This document shows positions 29,928 through 38,874 of a DNA stretch of 64,000 nt, piece after piece. The notes under the pieces were generated by a model. It did no database searches. It was not told the origin of the DNA and was given only the letters and a program-made list of their open reading frames with translations. Position 1 is the first letter of the stretch. Each line of letters begins with the position of its first letter. The position numbers were made by a program, and so were the translations under genes. Source of the stretch: Brachyspira intermedia PWS/A (GTDB taxonomy: Bacteria; Spirochaetota; Brachyspiria; Brachyspirales; Brachyspiraceae); assembly GCF_000223215.1 (NCBI RefSeq), contig NC_017243.1, positions 2,418,001-2,482,000 on the forward strand, in the 5' to 3' direction.

Positions 29928-30644
29928 ATGTCTGTTATAGGTTTATCTGGCAATATTCTATATGAAAACAATTCTATACCGAAAGCATTTATCAACCGCT
30001 CTTATGTAGATTCTGTTATAAGATCCCAAGGGGCACCATTCATTATGCCGATTACAGAAGATAAAGAAATTATAAAGAAAATGGTTGAAAATGTTGACGG
30101 CATAATAATGACAGGCGGAGTTGATGTTCACCCATTTAGATTCGATGAAGAACCTATAGAAAAAATAGGAACTATTTCAGCAGAGAGAGATGAATTCGAT
30201 TTTACATTAATGAAATATGCAGTTGAAATGAATAAACCAATATTTGGTATATGTAGAGGAATACAGGTTATCAATGTTTATTTCGGAGGCACTTTAATAC
30301 AGGATATACCAAGTCAAAGAAATAGTAATATACTTCATAGTCAAACTGCAGAATACCATACAGCTACACATAAAATTCAAATAGTAAAAGACAGTATAAT
30401 TTATGATATGTTGGGGGAAACAGCTGAAGTAAATAGTTTTCATCATCAGGCAGTTGATAAATTAGCTAAAGATTTCAGAGTAACAGCTACTGCCAAAGAT
30501 GGCATAATAGAAGCTATTGAATATAAGAAAAAAGATTCTTTTATTTTAGGAGTACAATGGCATCCTGAATTAATGAGCTCTAGAATAATAAAGATGCAAA
30601 ATATATTTGATATGTTTGTAGAAGTTTGTAATTCAAGAAAGTAA
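29928..30644 (+). CDS. Gamma-glutamyl-gamma-aminobutyrate hydrolase-family amidase (C26)
   Basis: A 238-aa class I glutamine-amidotransferase fold. The nucleophile elbow GICRGIQVIN holds the catalytic Cys near residue 108. The His-Glu pair is GVQWHPEL near 211-218. The early MTGGVDVHP motif is typical of PuuD-type peptidase C26 proteins, which hydrolyse gamma-glutamyl amides. The substrate is not determined by sequence. AAAGGA precedes the ATG. It is convergent with the next gene at 2 bp. Confidence 0.9.
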   Translation: MSVIGLSGNILYENNSIPKAFINRSYVDSVIRSQGAPFIMPITEDKEIIKKMVENVDGIIMTGGVDVHPFRFDEEPIEKIGTISAERDEFDFTLMKYAVEMNKPIFGICRGIQVINVYFGGTLIQDIPSQRNSNILHSQTAEYHTATHKIQIVKDSIIYDMLGETAEVNSFHHQAVDKLAKDFRVTATAKDGIIEAIEYKKKDSFILGVQWHPELMSSRIIKMQNIFDMFVEVCNSRK

Positions 30645-30646
30645 TT

Positions 30647-31504
30647 TCATATTATTCTATATGTAATCATAGCATTCATATCGAAATATAAAGTGGCAGG
30701 AAATTCCGGATGACCTAAGTACTGCCCTATTCTCAAATTTACTTCAGTATATATTCTATTTATGAATTCATATTGAAAATGAGCGTAAGCACCTATTGAA
30801 TGCCATAATTGTTTGGTATTATTCATATAAGCAAGCATATAATTAATACCAACAGTTAATGGCATTAAATCAAAAAGAATCATAGAATCAAGTTTATATG
30901 ATATATCATTCTGATCCCTAATTAAAAGTAAATCATAATCCAAATGATATTTTCCAAACATATTATAAGCATATTTGAAAGTAAGCCCCGCCTGCAAAAT
31001 TAATCCTCTCCCTTCAAATAAAGATCTAAAAAGACTCACTTTAAATGTAGGTGTTATTTCAGCCTCAAACGATAAATTAGAAGTCTTAGGTGCATTGGCT
31101 ATGCCATTAGTACCAAATTCATCTTGAGGACTATTAAAATTTACAAATCCCCTTTTGGCATATGAAAGATAATAATTAAGCATAGAAAATCTAGCATCTA
31201 TATTAAAATATTCAGAAATAGAACTATTCACAAATATTGTAAGCCTATTCATTTCCGCACTAATATGATCGCTTATACCTAGATCTGTTTTTATGCCTTC
31301 CCAAATATATCCCGGAAATACATCAGAAATAAATCTGTAAAAAAGCATAATTTTTCCGCCGCCATCTAAATAGGGACTGAAGCGTCCGTTTAAATCTGCC
31401 CCTATATAAAGACCAGCCTGAAGATTAGTTTGAGCTGTTAAAGGCTTAATTATTATTAATGTATATATAATTGTAAAAATAAATAAAAATTTTATTAACT
31501 TCAT
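30647..31504 (-). CDS. Exported, probably outer-membrane protein
   Basis: A 285-aa protein with a signal peptide (residues 1-24, cleavage after PLTA). The body is rich in Tyr and aromatic residues with alternating hydrophobic strands and ends YRII. This pattern suggests a beta-barrel or surface protein of the spirochaete outer membrane. No specific family is recognised and no partner is visible. The assignment is by composition only. Confidence 0.6.
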   Translation of the reverse strand: MKLIKFLFIFTIIYTLIIIKPLTAQTNLQAGLYIGADLNGRFSPYLDGGGKIMLFYRFISDVFPGYIWEGIKTDLGISDHISAEMNRLTIFVNSSISEYFNIDARFSMLNYYLSYAKRGFVNFNSPQDEFGTNGIANAPKTSNLSFEAEITPTFKVSLFRSLFEGRGLILQAGLTFKYAYNMFGKYHLDYDLLLIRDQNDISYKLDSMILFDLMPLTVGINYMLAYMNNTKQLWHSIGAYAHFQYEFINRIYTEVNLRIGQYLGHPEFPATLYFDMNAMITYRII

Positions 31505-31602
31505 TCAAAATATTCAAAAATTCAATATTATAGTTTTAGTATTATAACATTTTATAAAAATATGTATATACTAATAATATAACTATATTATTTAGTAAAA
31601 AT

Positions 31603-31638
31603 AAAAAAGGAGCTAATTTTATAAAAAAGCCCCTTTTT
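31603..31638 (-). terminator. Terminator after recA
   Basis: On the minus strand, AAAAAGGGGC and GCTCCTTTTTT form an A/T-flanked stem with one mismatch and a T-run, 25 bp after the recA stop. Confidence 0.8.
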
Positions 31639-31662
31639 ATAGATATATACTAAAATAATAAA

Positions 31663-32949
31663 TTAATTTTTTACAGGTGTTACAATAGTATCCTCAAAAT
31701 CATTATCGCTGTAAGTTTCATCGTCATCATCAGAATAAGCTTCTTCAGCACTCATTAAAAGATTAGCTTCTTCATCTTCTTCAGCTTTCTTAGATTTTTT
31801 CTTTGAAGATGCAGCCTCATTATTTTCATCATCATTATTTTCTTTTACTGCTTCTTTAGCACCGCCATTTTTTTGTTCTTCTAAATATTCAGCAAGTTTC
31901 TCTTTTACCTTATCAGCTCCACCCATATTTAATGTTTCTCTAATCTGTATTTCAAGTTCCATACGCATTTTAGGATCTGATGCAAGTAATTCTCTTACCT
32001 TTTCCTTACCTTGTGCAATCTGCTCTCCATTATAATAGAACCAAGCACCACTTCTTGTAATTATTTTTGCTTCCATTGCTAAGTCTATCAAAAGTCCTTC
32101 AGATGATATACCCTTACCAAATATTATCTCTAAATTAACTACTTTAAATGGTGATGATAATTTATTTTTAACAACTTTTATTTTTACTTTATGTCCTATA
32201 GTATCATCGCCTTTTTTAATCCATTCAGTTCTTCTTATATCAAGTCTTACAGAAGAATAAAATTTCAAAGCCTTACCACCTGTAGTAGTTTCAGTAGGAC
32301 CAGCACCATAACCAGTAGTTGCAATATTTTGTCTTAATTGGTTAATGAATATTACAGCAGTATTAGTATTACTTATTATAGCAGTGAGTTTTCTCAAAGC
32401 ATGGCTCATAAGTCTAGCCTGTAAAGCAATATGAGCATCTCCTATATCTCCTGCAAGTTCAGCCTTTGAAACCAATGCAGCAACAGAGTCCACAACTACA
32501 ATATCAAAAGCAGTAGAAGAAACGACTTTTTCTAATATCTCAAGAGCTTCTTCTCCGCTGTTTGGCTGAGAAATATATAAATTATCAATATCAACACCCA
32601 AAGCACTAGCATATACAGGATCAAGAGCATGTTCAGCATCTATAAAAGCAGCATAACCTCCAGCCTTTTGAGCTTCAGCTATGATATGCAAAGTTAATGT
32701 AGTTTTACCTGAAGCCTCATGACCATAAATCTCTATTATTCTTCCGCGAGGTATTCCGCCTACTCCCAAGGCATGGTCAAGTGTCAATGCTCCAGTAGAG
32801 ATAACATCAACATTAACAGTTTTATTGCTTCCTAGTCTCATAAAAGAGCCGGGACCGTATTTTTTATTTATCTGATCGGTAATGGCTTCAATAGCTTCAC
32901 TCTTACCATCTTTTTTTACTTCAGCAGTTTCTTTCTTTTTAGTAGCCAT
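31663..32949 (-). CDS. recA: Recombinase RecA
   Basis: A 428-aa recombinase for homologous repair and SOS. The Walker A motif GHEASGKTT is at residues 76-84. The Walker B-type VVVDSVAAL and the DNA-binding loop 2 ([12 protein letters not shown]) are intact. It is about 75 residues longer than a typical RecA. The extra C-terminus, from about 350, is Lys/Glu/Asp-rich and ends in acidic repeats (DDDDET...DNDFEDT). Acidic tails in other RecAs restrain DNA loading. Confidence 0.97.
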   Translation of the reverse strand: MATKKKETAEVKKDGKSEAIEAITDQINKKYGPGSFMRLGSNKTVNVDVISTGALTLDHALGVGGIPRGRIIEIYGHEASGKTTLTLHIIAEAQKAGGYAAFIDAEHALDPVYASALGVDIDNLYISQPNSGEEALEILEKVVSSTAFDIVVVDSVAALVSKAELAGDIGDAHIALQARLMSHALRKLTAIISNTNTAVIFINQLRQNIATTGYGAGPTETTTGGKALKFYSSVRLDIRRTEWIKKGDDTIGHKVKIKVVKNKLSSPFKVVNLEIIFGKGISSEGLLIDLAMEAKIITRSGAWFYYNGEQIAQGKEKVRELLASDPKMRMELEIQIRETLNMGGADKVKEKLAEYLEEQKNGGAKEAVKENNDDENNEAASSKKKSKKAEEDEEANLLMSAEEAYSDDDDETYSDNDFEDTIVTPVKN

Positions 32950-33088
32950 ATTAAAAAATTCTCCTAAAAAACAATATAATAATACATTGTATAAAAATAC
33001 ATTGTTTTTGTCAAGATATTAACAAGTAAAAATATAAAAAAATAACAAAATAATTAAAATGGGATTTATAAAAGGAATTAATAAAAAA

Positions 33089-33194
33089 GCCCCTTATAAC
33101 AGGAGAACTAGCACCCAGTTGGGTTGACTTACCGTTGCTTCCTTCCGAACCTGGCGGATTCATCATCAACTGCCGTAGAGCCCCGTTATAAGAG
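33089..33194 (-). ncRNA. ffs: Bacterial small SRP RNA (4.5S)
   Basis: The minus strand has the invariant apical SRP domain, CCAGGTTCGGAAGGAAGCA, which binds Ffh. The flanks CTTATAACGGGGCT and the complementary CCTGTTATAAGG close a hairpin of about 100 nt. A T-rich tail follows. Length and structure fit the short bacterial form. It lies beside two tRNA genes; all three read in the same direction. Confidence 0.93.
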
Positions 33195-33222
33195 ATGTAA
33201 AAAAATAAAAAGAACATATATA

Positions 33223-33308
33223 CGGAAAGAGTGGGATTCGAACCCACGGTGCGGTTAAGCACACACGACTTCCAATCGTGCTCCTTCGACCAGCTCGGAC
33301 ATCTTTCC
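33223..33308 (-). tRNA. tRNA-Ser(GGA)
   Basis: An 86-nt class II tRNA with acceptor GGAAAGA/TCTTTCC and an anticodon stem CACGA/TCGTG. The loop TTGGAAG gives anticodon GGA. A long variable arm and the TTCGAATCC T-loop are present. The discriminator is G. CCA is not encoded. Confidence 0.95.
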
Positions 33309-33319
33309 TAATATAGCAA

Positions 33320-33393
33320 CGTGCCTGAGAAGATTTGAACTTCCAACCTTCAGAACCGCAATCTGATGCTCTATCCAATTGAGCTACAGGCAC
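33320..33393 (-). tRNA. tRNA-Arg(GCG)
   Basis: A 74-nt class I tRNA: acceptor GTGCCTG/CAGGCAC, D-arm AGCTCAATTGGATAGAGC, anticodon stem TCAGA/TCTGA with loop TTGCGGT, and T-loop TTCAAAT. The anticodon reads GCG instead of the usual bacterial ACG (inosine) for CGN codons. The discriminator is G. CCA is not encoded. Confidence 0.93.
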
Positions 33394-33516
33394 ATAAGTT
33401 TTTAGTCTAACAATTATAACATAGTCTATATTTTTTTGCAAATATAAAATATACTTAATTATTATTTTTTATTGCTGCTATAATGATAATAATTAATAAA
33501 GCAATAATAAGTTAAT

Positions 33517-33568
33517 AAAAAATCTCTAGAAACTTTACTAAATATATAGTCAGCTGCTAGAGATTTTT
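33517..33568 (-). terminator. Terminator of exported-protein gene
   Basis: AAAAAATCTCTAG pairs with CTAGAGATTTTT around a 27-nt loop, 21 bp beyond the stop at 33589. It ends in a T-run on the minus strand. Confidence 0.75.
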
Positions 33569-33588
33569 AAATTATATAACCTTATTTA

Positions 33589-34353
33589 TTAATTAAATAA
33601 ATCTTCTCCGAATTTCATACCCAATTGAATACCTAAATCAAATGAAGCCAAATTCCTGCTGTCAATTACTTTAACCCATTTATTAGCACTATCATAATAA
33701 CCTTCTGTTCCTCTCAAATCTATACCAAAATCTGTTCCTATATAAGCACCCAATAAAAGAGCAACTTTTTCATGAACATAGAAAGAATAATCAAATGTAA
33801 GTTTAACATAAGTAATAACAGAATTTTTCATTACATTATTCATATTATTAATATCATAATTACTTTCTGTTTTTGTTGTTGTATTTCCTGAAGTAAGCTC
33901 CATTGAATGTGTTAAATACAAAGGAAGTTTTACTCCTATTCCTAAACCAAAAGCAAAATTTTGATAATGAAATTTAGGAAGTATACCTATAGAGAAATTT
34001 TCAAAAGTATAATATTCTTTTTTTGTATAATCTATATTATTTTCTTTATATGATCCGGATAATCCAAATGAATCATGAGAATATCCTAAATCTAATAATA
34101 AACTTATTCCTATATCTCCATCTGATACAGCATATCCACCATAAATATTTACTCCGGCATCAAAACCAACTGTACCGCTGTCTTTTTTATAATTCTTCTT
34201 ATATTCTTCAGACACATTATTATCAAATCCAATATTATAGAAACCTAAACTCATACCTATAGGTACCATAAAACCAAATTGCCATCCGCTTGCTGCAAAT
34301 GACATCTTAGCAAAGATAAAAATGATTGATAGTATAATAGTAATTCTCTTCAT
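33589..34353 (-). CDS. Probable outer-membrane beta-barrel protein
   Basis: A 254-aa protein. The start is placed at the ATG at 34353, with GTGGAG 6 nt upstream; an upstream in-frame GTG is less likely. The signal peptide runs to about residue 20 (AKMSFA-A). The remainder alternates Gly/aromatic strands such as LGYSHDSFGLSG and FAFGLGIGVKLPLYL and ends in FN, typical of small spirochaete beta-barrels. No named family is recognised. Confidence 0.65.
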   Translation of the reverse strand: MKRITIILSIIFIFAKMSFAASGWQFGFMVPIGMSLGFYNIGFDNNVSEEYKKNYKKDSGTVGFDAGVNIYGGYAVSDGDIGISLLLDLGYSHDSFGLSGSYKENNIDYTKKEYYTFENFSIGILPKFHYQNFAFGLGIGVKLPLYLTHSMELTSGNTTTKTESNYDINNMNNVMKNSVITYVKLTFDYSFYVHEKVALLLGAYIGTDFGIDLRGTEGYYDSANKWVKVIDSRNLASFDLGIQLGMKFGEDLFN

Positions 34354-34381
34354 AAAATACTCCACAATATTAAAATAAAAA

Positions 34382-34852
34382 TTATATTTCTGGCATATCT
34401 ATTTTCTTAGCTTCATGCCATAATTTATCAAGATTATAATATTCTCTGCCTTCCTCAGTAAATATATGAACGACTAAAAATCCATAATCGCTCAAATACC
34501 AAACGCCTTCCGGATCATTGTCATTTTCTGCATAAGGAAGCACACCTTCTTCTTTTAAATCTTTATAAACAGCGTCGGAACCTGCTTTCATCTGAGGAGA
34601 AGAAGAAGCCGTAGCCAATATAAAAAAGTCTGAAAGGCTTGTTACATCTTCTAAATCTAATATAACAATATCTTCAAGTTTCTTATCGTATAAAGCTTTG
34701 GCTGCTTTTAAAGTTAATTCTTTAGCCTTCTCTTTATCTATAAATTTTTTCTTTCTTTTTTTAAGCTTTGTTTCTAAAACCTTATTTGCCTCATTATTCT
34801 TTAATTCTTTATTTTCATTGTTTTTATCATTGTGTAATTTCATAGTAATCAT
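34382..34852 (-). CDS. rsfS: Ribosome silencing factor RsfS
   Basis: The RsfS/Iojap/YbeB fold occupies residues about 45-156, with LEDIVILDLEDVTSLSDFFILATASSSPQ split across VILDL, SDFFILATA and PEGVWYLSDYGFLVVHIF. It binds ribosomal protein L14 and blocks subunit joining in stationary phase. A Lys/Glu/Asn-rich extension of about 40 residues precedes it. The ATG at 34843 has better GGGGA spacing than 34852. The start overlaps the upstream LCP gene, a common pairing. Confidence 0.92.
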   Translation of the reverse strand: MITMKLHNDKNNENKELKNNEANKVLETKLKKRKKKFIDKEKAKELTLKAAKALYDKKLEDIVILDLEDVTSLSDFFILATASSSPQMKAGSDAVYKDLKEEGVLPYAENDNDPEGVWYLSDYGFLVVHIFTEEGREYYNLDKLWHEAKKIDMPEI

Positions 34853-36026
34853 TCCCCAAAATTAATACTGCATTATTTAATACTCTTCTATCTGTCTTTG
34901 CATATACTCTTGTTACTCTGCCTTCATTAGCAACCATAAATGCCTTCTCAATTTGTCCGTCCCTTATAAGAACAACACTTTCATTGAGATTAGTACCAAA
35001 ATTACCGTATTCTCCGGCAGCAAAACCTCTGTAACGCATTCTTATATTTATTCTATCGGCAAGCCCTCCAACTGTTGTAGCATTCAATACAGTCAAACTT
35101 ACATCCTCATTATTCAATTCGCTTTTCTGTGTTTTAAGCTCAACATATAATGTTAAATCGTCCATCTGCTTAATAAAAGCACTTCCTTCAAATATAGGAG
35201 TCAAAATACCATTGTCATCTACTCTTGCATCAATATTTTCTATAACTAATGTTCTTTCATTACTATTTGCAAGTATATTCATAATGGCTTTAATATCAGG
35301 AGGTCTTAAATTGCTTTTAACTTTTGAAAATATAGCATTTCTCATATCTTTAGAATGTATAATATTTCTAAGCTGAGGACTTTGTATTAAAGCTATCATA
35401 GAATTAACTACAACATCTTCTAATCTATATAAAGTTTCTATGTCCTCATATCCTTTCATATTTAAATAATGAAGATATGATATTATCTTTTTTCCTGTAA
35501 ACATCCATTCGCCTATATCAAATGACAGTTCGTATCCTTTCTCCTCATCTTTAAAATTAATAGGCTCTTCAACATACATTTTAACGCCGCCGATCAAATC
35601 TATGATATCAGATATTTGATTATTATCAATAGCTATTCTATAAGTTATTTTTTTATTCACCGAATTTTCTATTGCCCTAAAAACGGCATTCTCTCCTCCA
35701 TTTTTATATAATTCTCTTATAACCTGAGGAGCAGAATCATTATTTTCCCATAATGCTATATTTCTAGGCAAACCTATTAAACCTATTCTATTATTCAAAC
35801 TGGATATTATACCTACATAAGCACCATAAATATCATTATTATCATCTATAAATAAAACAGAAAAGTATAAAGGTTCATCATTCTTTTTAGCTATATCTAA
35901 TTTACTTATAAAAAAGTAATAAAATATTATAACAATAAATGATACTGAAAATATTATAGAAAAAATAATCAGCATAACGGCTTTTTTATTAGCCTGACTT
36001 ATTGTTTTTAAAGCTTTATCATTCAA
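34827..36026 (-). CDS. LytR-CpsA-Psr family protein with LytR_C domain
   Basis: A 399-aa protein. A transmembrane helix at about residues 17-40 is followed by an extracytoplasmic LCP-like domain. Its LPRNIALW matches the conserved Arg-bearing motif of the family. A C-terminal LytR_C-type segment (LTVLNATTVGGLADRI, about 310-325) follows. LCP enzymes attach glycopolymers to the wall; the substrate in a spirochaete is unclear. It overlaps rsfS and has a consensus promoter. Confidence 0.85.
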   Translation of the reverse strand: MNDKALKTISQANKKAVMLIIFSIIFSVSFIVIIFYYFFISKLDIAKKNDEPLYFSVLFIDDNNDIYGAYVGIISSLNNRIGLIGLPRNIALWENNDSAPQVIRELYKNGGENAVFRAIENSVNKKITYRIAIDNNQISDIIDLIGGVKMYVEEPINFKDEEKGYELSFDIGEWMFTGKKIISYLHYLNMKGYEDIETLYRLEDVVVNSMIALIQSPQLRNIIHSKDMRNAIFSKVKSNLRPPDIKAIMNILANSNERTLVIENIDARVDDNGILTPIFEGSAFIKQMDDLTLYVELKTQKSELNNEDVSLTVLNATTVGGLADRINIRMRYRGFAAGEYGNFGTNLNESVVLIRDGQIEKAFMVANEGRVTRVYAKTDRRVLNNAVLILGNDYYEITQ

Positions 36027-36055
36027 TTTTTTTCATTCTTATTATTCATCTATAT

Positions 36056-36084
36056 ATGATATATTATGTTAATTAAGTTGTCAA
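36056..36084 (-). promoter_or_regulatory. Promoter of the LCP-rsfS pair
   Basis: TTGACA (36079-36084), a 17-nt spacer and TATCAT (36056-36061) on the minus strand, 29 bp before the ATG. Confidence 0.6.
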
Positions 36085-36190
36085 ATATATTTTTACAAAA
36101 GAATCTATATAAAAATATTTATGTTAATTATTGAAATTGTTTTATTTTTTTAATATAATATACAATATATAAAGTTAATGGATTTTTATA

Positions 36191-36310
36191 ATGAACTTTT
36201 TTAGAAAAATTATTTTTATTTTTGGAATATTACTGTCATTAATATCTATAAATGCATTAATGGCATGCAAAAATCCAAAAAAAGAAGAAGAAATAGACAA
36301 AGATTATTAA
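36191..36310 (+). CDS. Very small lipoprotein (39 aa)
   Basis: MNFFRKIIFIFGILL opens a hydrophobic signal. The lipobox LMAC follows at residues 24-27, and the short tail KNPKKEEEIDKDY ends at TAA. The mature lipopeptide would be only about 13 residues. It ends 4 bp before the next ATG, so translation is probably coupled. The signal-plus-lipobox pattern supports a real gene despite its size. Confidence 0.6.
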   Translation: MNFFRKIIFIFGILLSLISINALMACKNPKKEEEIDKDY

Positions 36311-36314
36311 ATAT

Positions 36315-37295
36315 ATGCTTTTTATAAAAAATAAATTTATATTATTAATAGCAATACTACTCTTTAGTATTAATGCCTACTCTATAACTATAACTATACT
36401 GCCATTTGAAAGTGTTGATGAAACTTGGGTGGAAGAATATAAAGCTGATGATGGAGTAGTAAGAGTACTTGAAGATTCATTAGTTAATACAAAAATGGTA
36501 AATGTTACTGACTATGATCTCCTAATATCATATTTTAGTTCTTATGATATTGTAGCATCATACAAAACTATGCAAACTAATTTGCAGTTGGCTTCCGACT
36601 TTATAAAAGAAACATTCAATTCTGATTATATTATAACAGGTGAAATATTAAACTTTAACTTAAAAAAAGGCGGTAAAGATACAGCTAATGTTGAGTTTAA
36701 AGTAAATCTTATAAATATAAATACATTAAGAACAGTAAAATCTTTTACTGACACTGGTACTTATACTCTACCTAATAATAGTCCTGTATATTCAGCAGAA
36801 GATGCTCTTTTTACAGAAACAGCATTAGGAGCGGCATCGGCAATAGCATTAAATAAAATAGCAAATAAAATAACAGAATATTTAGGAAATCCACCTTTAA
36901 CAGGAATAGTAACTAGAATAGAAAATAATAAATTATATATAAACCTTGGAAAAAATAATAATATTAAAGTAGGAGATGAATTTAATATATATAAAGTAGA
37001 TAAAGTTCTTAAGCTTCCAACTCCAGAAAATAATCCTACTAATAATATCAGCAATATACCCAAAATACCAGTTAATAATAATAATACTGAAAAGGGATAT
37101 ATATCTGTGAGAAGCAATCAGGAAGGAGATGTTTGGTATACAAGCGAAATGCTATATAAATACAGATTTTATAAAAATGAAGAAAAACTTGTGGCATCTG
37201 CTAAAGTCATAGAAATTTATGATTATTATGCCATATTAGAGTATAAATTAGATGCAAAAATAGAACCAATGATGATAGTGAAAATAAAAAATTAG
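36315..37295 (+). CDS. Exported CsgG/FlgT-like protein
   Basis: A 326-aa protein with a signal peptide (residues 1-24, ending INAYS). It then has ITILPFESVDETW, a helix and an SDYIITGEILNFNL strand pattern, as in the CsgG/LpoB/FlgT-like fold of periplasmic proteins that assemble on complexes. A C-terminal small barrel (GIVTRIENNKLYINLGKNNNIKVGDEF) resembles the FlgT C-terminal domain. An Asn/Pro-rich loop interrupts it. It may serve envelope or flagellar assembly; this is inference. Confidence 0.65.
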   Translation: MLFIKNKFILLIAILLFSINAYSITITILPFESVDETWVEEYKADDGVVRVLEDSLVNTKMVNVTDYDLLISYFSSYDIVASYKTMQTNLQLASDFIKETFNSDYIITGEILNFNLKKGGKDTANVEFKVNLININTLRTVKSFTDTGTYTLPNNSPVYSAEDALFTETALGAASAIALNKIANKITEYLGNPPLTGIVTRIENNKLYINLGKNNNIKVGDEFNIYKVDKVLKLPTPENNPTNNISNIPKIPVNNNNTEKGYISVRSNQEGDVWYTSEMLYKYRFYKNEEKLVASAKVIEIYDYYAILEYKLDAKIEPMMIVKIKN

Positions 37296-37303
37296 GAGAA
37301 TTA

Positions 37304-38290
37304 TTGATGATATCTAAACAAAATGTTTTATATAATGAAATTGAAAAAGATGATTATTACATATACATAGATCAGAAAACTAATAAAGGAATATTTAGAC
37401 CATATTATAAAGGAAGCTGCAATAGTTTTTTATATGATTTTAAATTGGATATATGCAGAACATTTCATAAAAATGCAAGATCATACTCTATAGTTGATAT
37501 GTCATTAGACGGAACTAAAATTATGACTATTTCCGTTACAAGCAATGATTCTCAAAATAATGTATTTAAAATAATAGAAATAGGAACAAATAAGGTATTA
37601 CTAGAAATAAACGACCTTTATGTATATGAAGCATTTTTCACAGGAAATCCAAGATATATATTAATTAGGGCAAGAGAAGTAAATATAATGAAAGTATTTG
37701 TATATGATGTACAAACTAAAAAAACTATGCATACGTTAAAAGAAAATATACTCATTGGAAACGGATGTTTTAATGAACAAAGAGTTATATTTACATATCC
37801 TTCTATAACAGAAAATAGAGTAATAAATTATTTGAATTTTAACACTTTAACTGAAACTAAGGAATTAATAGGATATTCTGAAATAAGAGTATCTAAAATT
37901 TTTGATGCCGCTAATAAAGAGTTACTTTTAGTAGATAATGATGAGTCAGTTTCTCTATACAGCAACAAAAAAATAATTTGGAAAATTCAATTTCTTTCAT
38001 TCCTTAATCATTATATAGGCGGATTTTTCTATTTAAAAGAAGATAATAAGGTATATTTAGATACTCCTGCTATAATACAGGAAAAAATGTCTAATAATCA
38101 AATCGATGCTATGGTTCTATACAGAATAGATGCTTATTCCGGTAATATAGAAACTATACAATTACCAGCCAAAATAAAATATAAGAAATTTACTCATATG
38201 TTTGATTATAAATTAATAGATACTGCTGGAAACATATTTGATTTAAAGGATAGAACTGCATATTCATTTCCTTTAAATGTACATAGGTAG
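37304..38290 (+). CDS. Hypothetical beta-rich protein
   Basis: A 328-aa protein without signal peptide or transmembrane helix. Repeating short strands such as YSIVDMSLDGTKIMTISV and RYILIRAREVNIMKVFVYDV resemble a beta-propeller. No catalytic motif is seen. It follows the CsgG/FlgT-like gene by 8 bp with a GGAG site and is almost certainly in the same operon. Function unknown. Confidence 0.6.
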   Translation: MMISKQNVLYNEIEKDDYYIYIDQKTNKGIFRPYYKGSCNSFLYDFKLDICRTFHKNARSYSIVDMSLDGTKIMTISVTSNDSQNNVFKIIEIGTNKVLLEINDLYVYEAFFTGNPRYILIRAREVNIMKVFVYDVQTKKTMHTLKENILIGNGCFNEQRVIFTYPSITENRVINYLNFNTLTETKELIGYSEIRVSKIFDAANKELLLVDNDESVSLYSNKKIIWKIQFLSFLNHYIGGFFYLKEDNKVYLDTPAIIQEKMSNNQIDAMVLYRIDAYSGNIETIQLPAKIKYKKFTHMFDYKLIDTAGNIFDLKDRTAYSFPLNVHR

Positions 38291-38300
38291 TATAACACTA

Positions 38301-38328
38301 TTGATTTTTAAAGAAAAATTTATATAAT
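38301..38328 (+). promoter_or_regulatory. msrB promoter, leaderless layout
   Basis: TTGATT, a 16-nt spacer and TATAAT at 38323-38328, with only 7 nt to the msrB ATG and no ribosome site. Confidence 0.65.
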
Positions 38329-38335
38329 AGTAATT

Positions 38336-38815
38336 ATGTTAAGGAATATATTAATACTAATTTCAATCTTGATAATCGTTATATCATGTGATGAAACAGC
38401 AAACAAAGAAGTATGTAATGTCTGTAATGAAACAAAAACTCTTTCAGCAAAAGAATATCATGTATTAATTAATAAAGGTACAGAAATTCCTTTCACAGGA
38501 GATCTTTTAAATATAAAAGAGGACGGAATATACACATGCAAAATCTGCGATACGCCATTGTTTTATTCAGAAGCAAAATTTAATTCTGGAACAGGATGGC
38601 CTAGTTTTGATGATGCCATAAAAGAAAATATCAAATTAGTACCTGATGGAGACAGAATCGAAGTTGTATGTGCAAAATGCGGTGGACATATGGGACATGT
38701 ATTTTATGGAGAAGGTTTTACAGAAAAAGAGACTAGATACTGCATTAATTCTGTTTCTTTAAATTTCGTTAATAAATTCACGAATGAAAATAATAATGAA
38801 AATTCTGAAAAATAA
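38336..38815 (+). CDS. msrB: Peptide-methionine (R)-S-oxide reductase, lipoprotein
   Basis: A 159-aa lipoprotein: signal helix, then lipobox VISC at Cys18. The MsrB domain has the zinc pairs CKIC and CAKCGGHMGHVF, the FNSGTGWPSF motif, and the catalytic Cys in RYCINS. It reduces oxidised Met R-sulfoxides in envelope proteins. The following msrA reduces the S-form. A -10 box 7 nt before ATG predicts a leaderless message. The export suggests periplasmic repair of oxidised surface proteins. Confidence 0.93.
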   Translation: MLRNILILISILIIVISCDETANKEVCNVCNETKTLSAKEYHVLINKGTEIPFTGDLLNIKEDGIYTCKICDTPLFYSEAKFNSGTGWPSFDDAIKENIKLVPDGDRIEVVCAKCGGHMGHVFYGEGFTEKETRYCINSVSLNFVNKFTNENNNENSEK

Positions 38816-38874
38816 ATAATATTTCAAGATAATAAAGAACAGCAAATCTAAAATTACGGAGTTTAATATATACT

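Noticed and set aside
33011..33441. Two minus-strand frames of 83 and 91 codons
   Set aside because: They overlap ffs and both tRNA genes entirely; the RNA genes explain the sequence.
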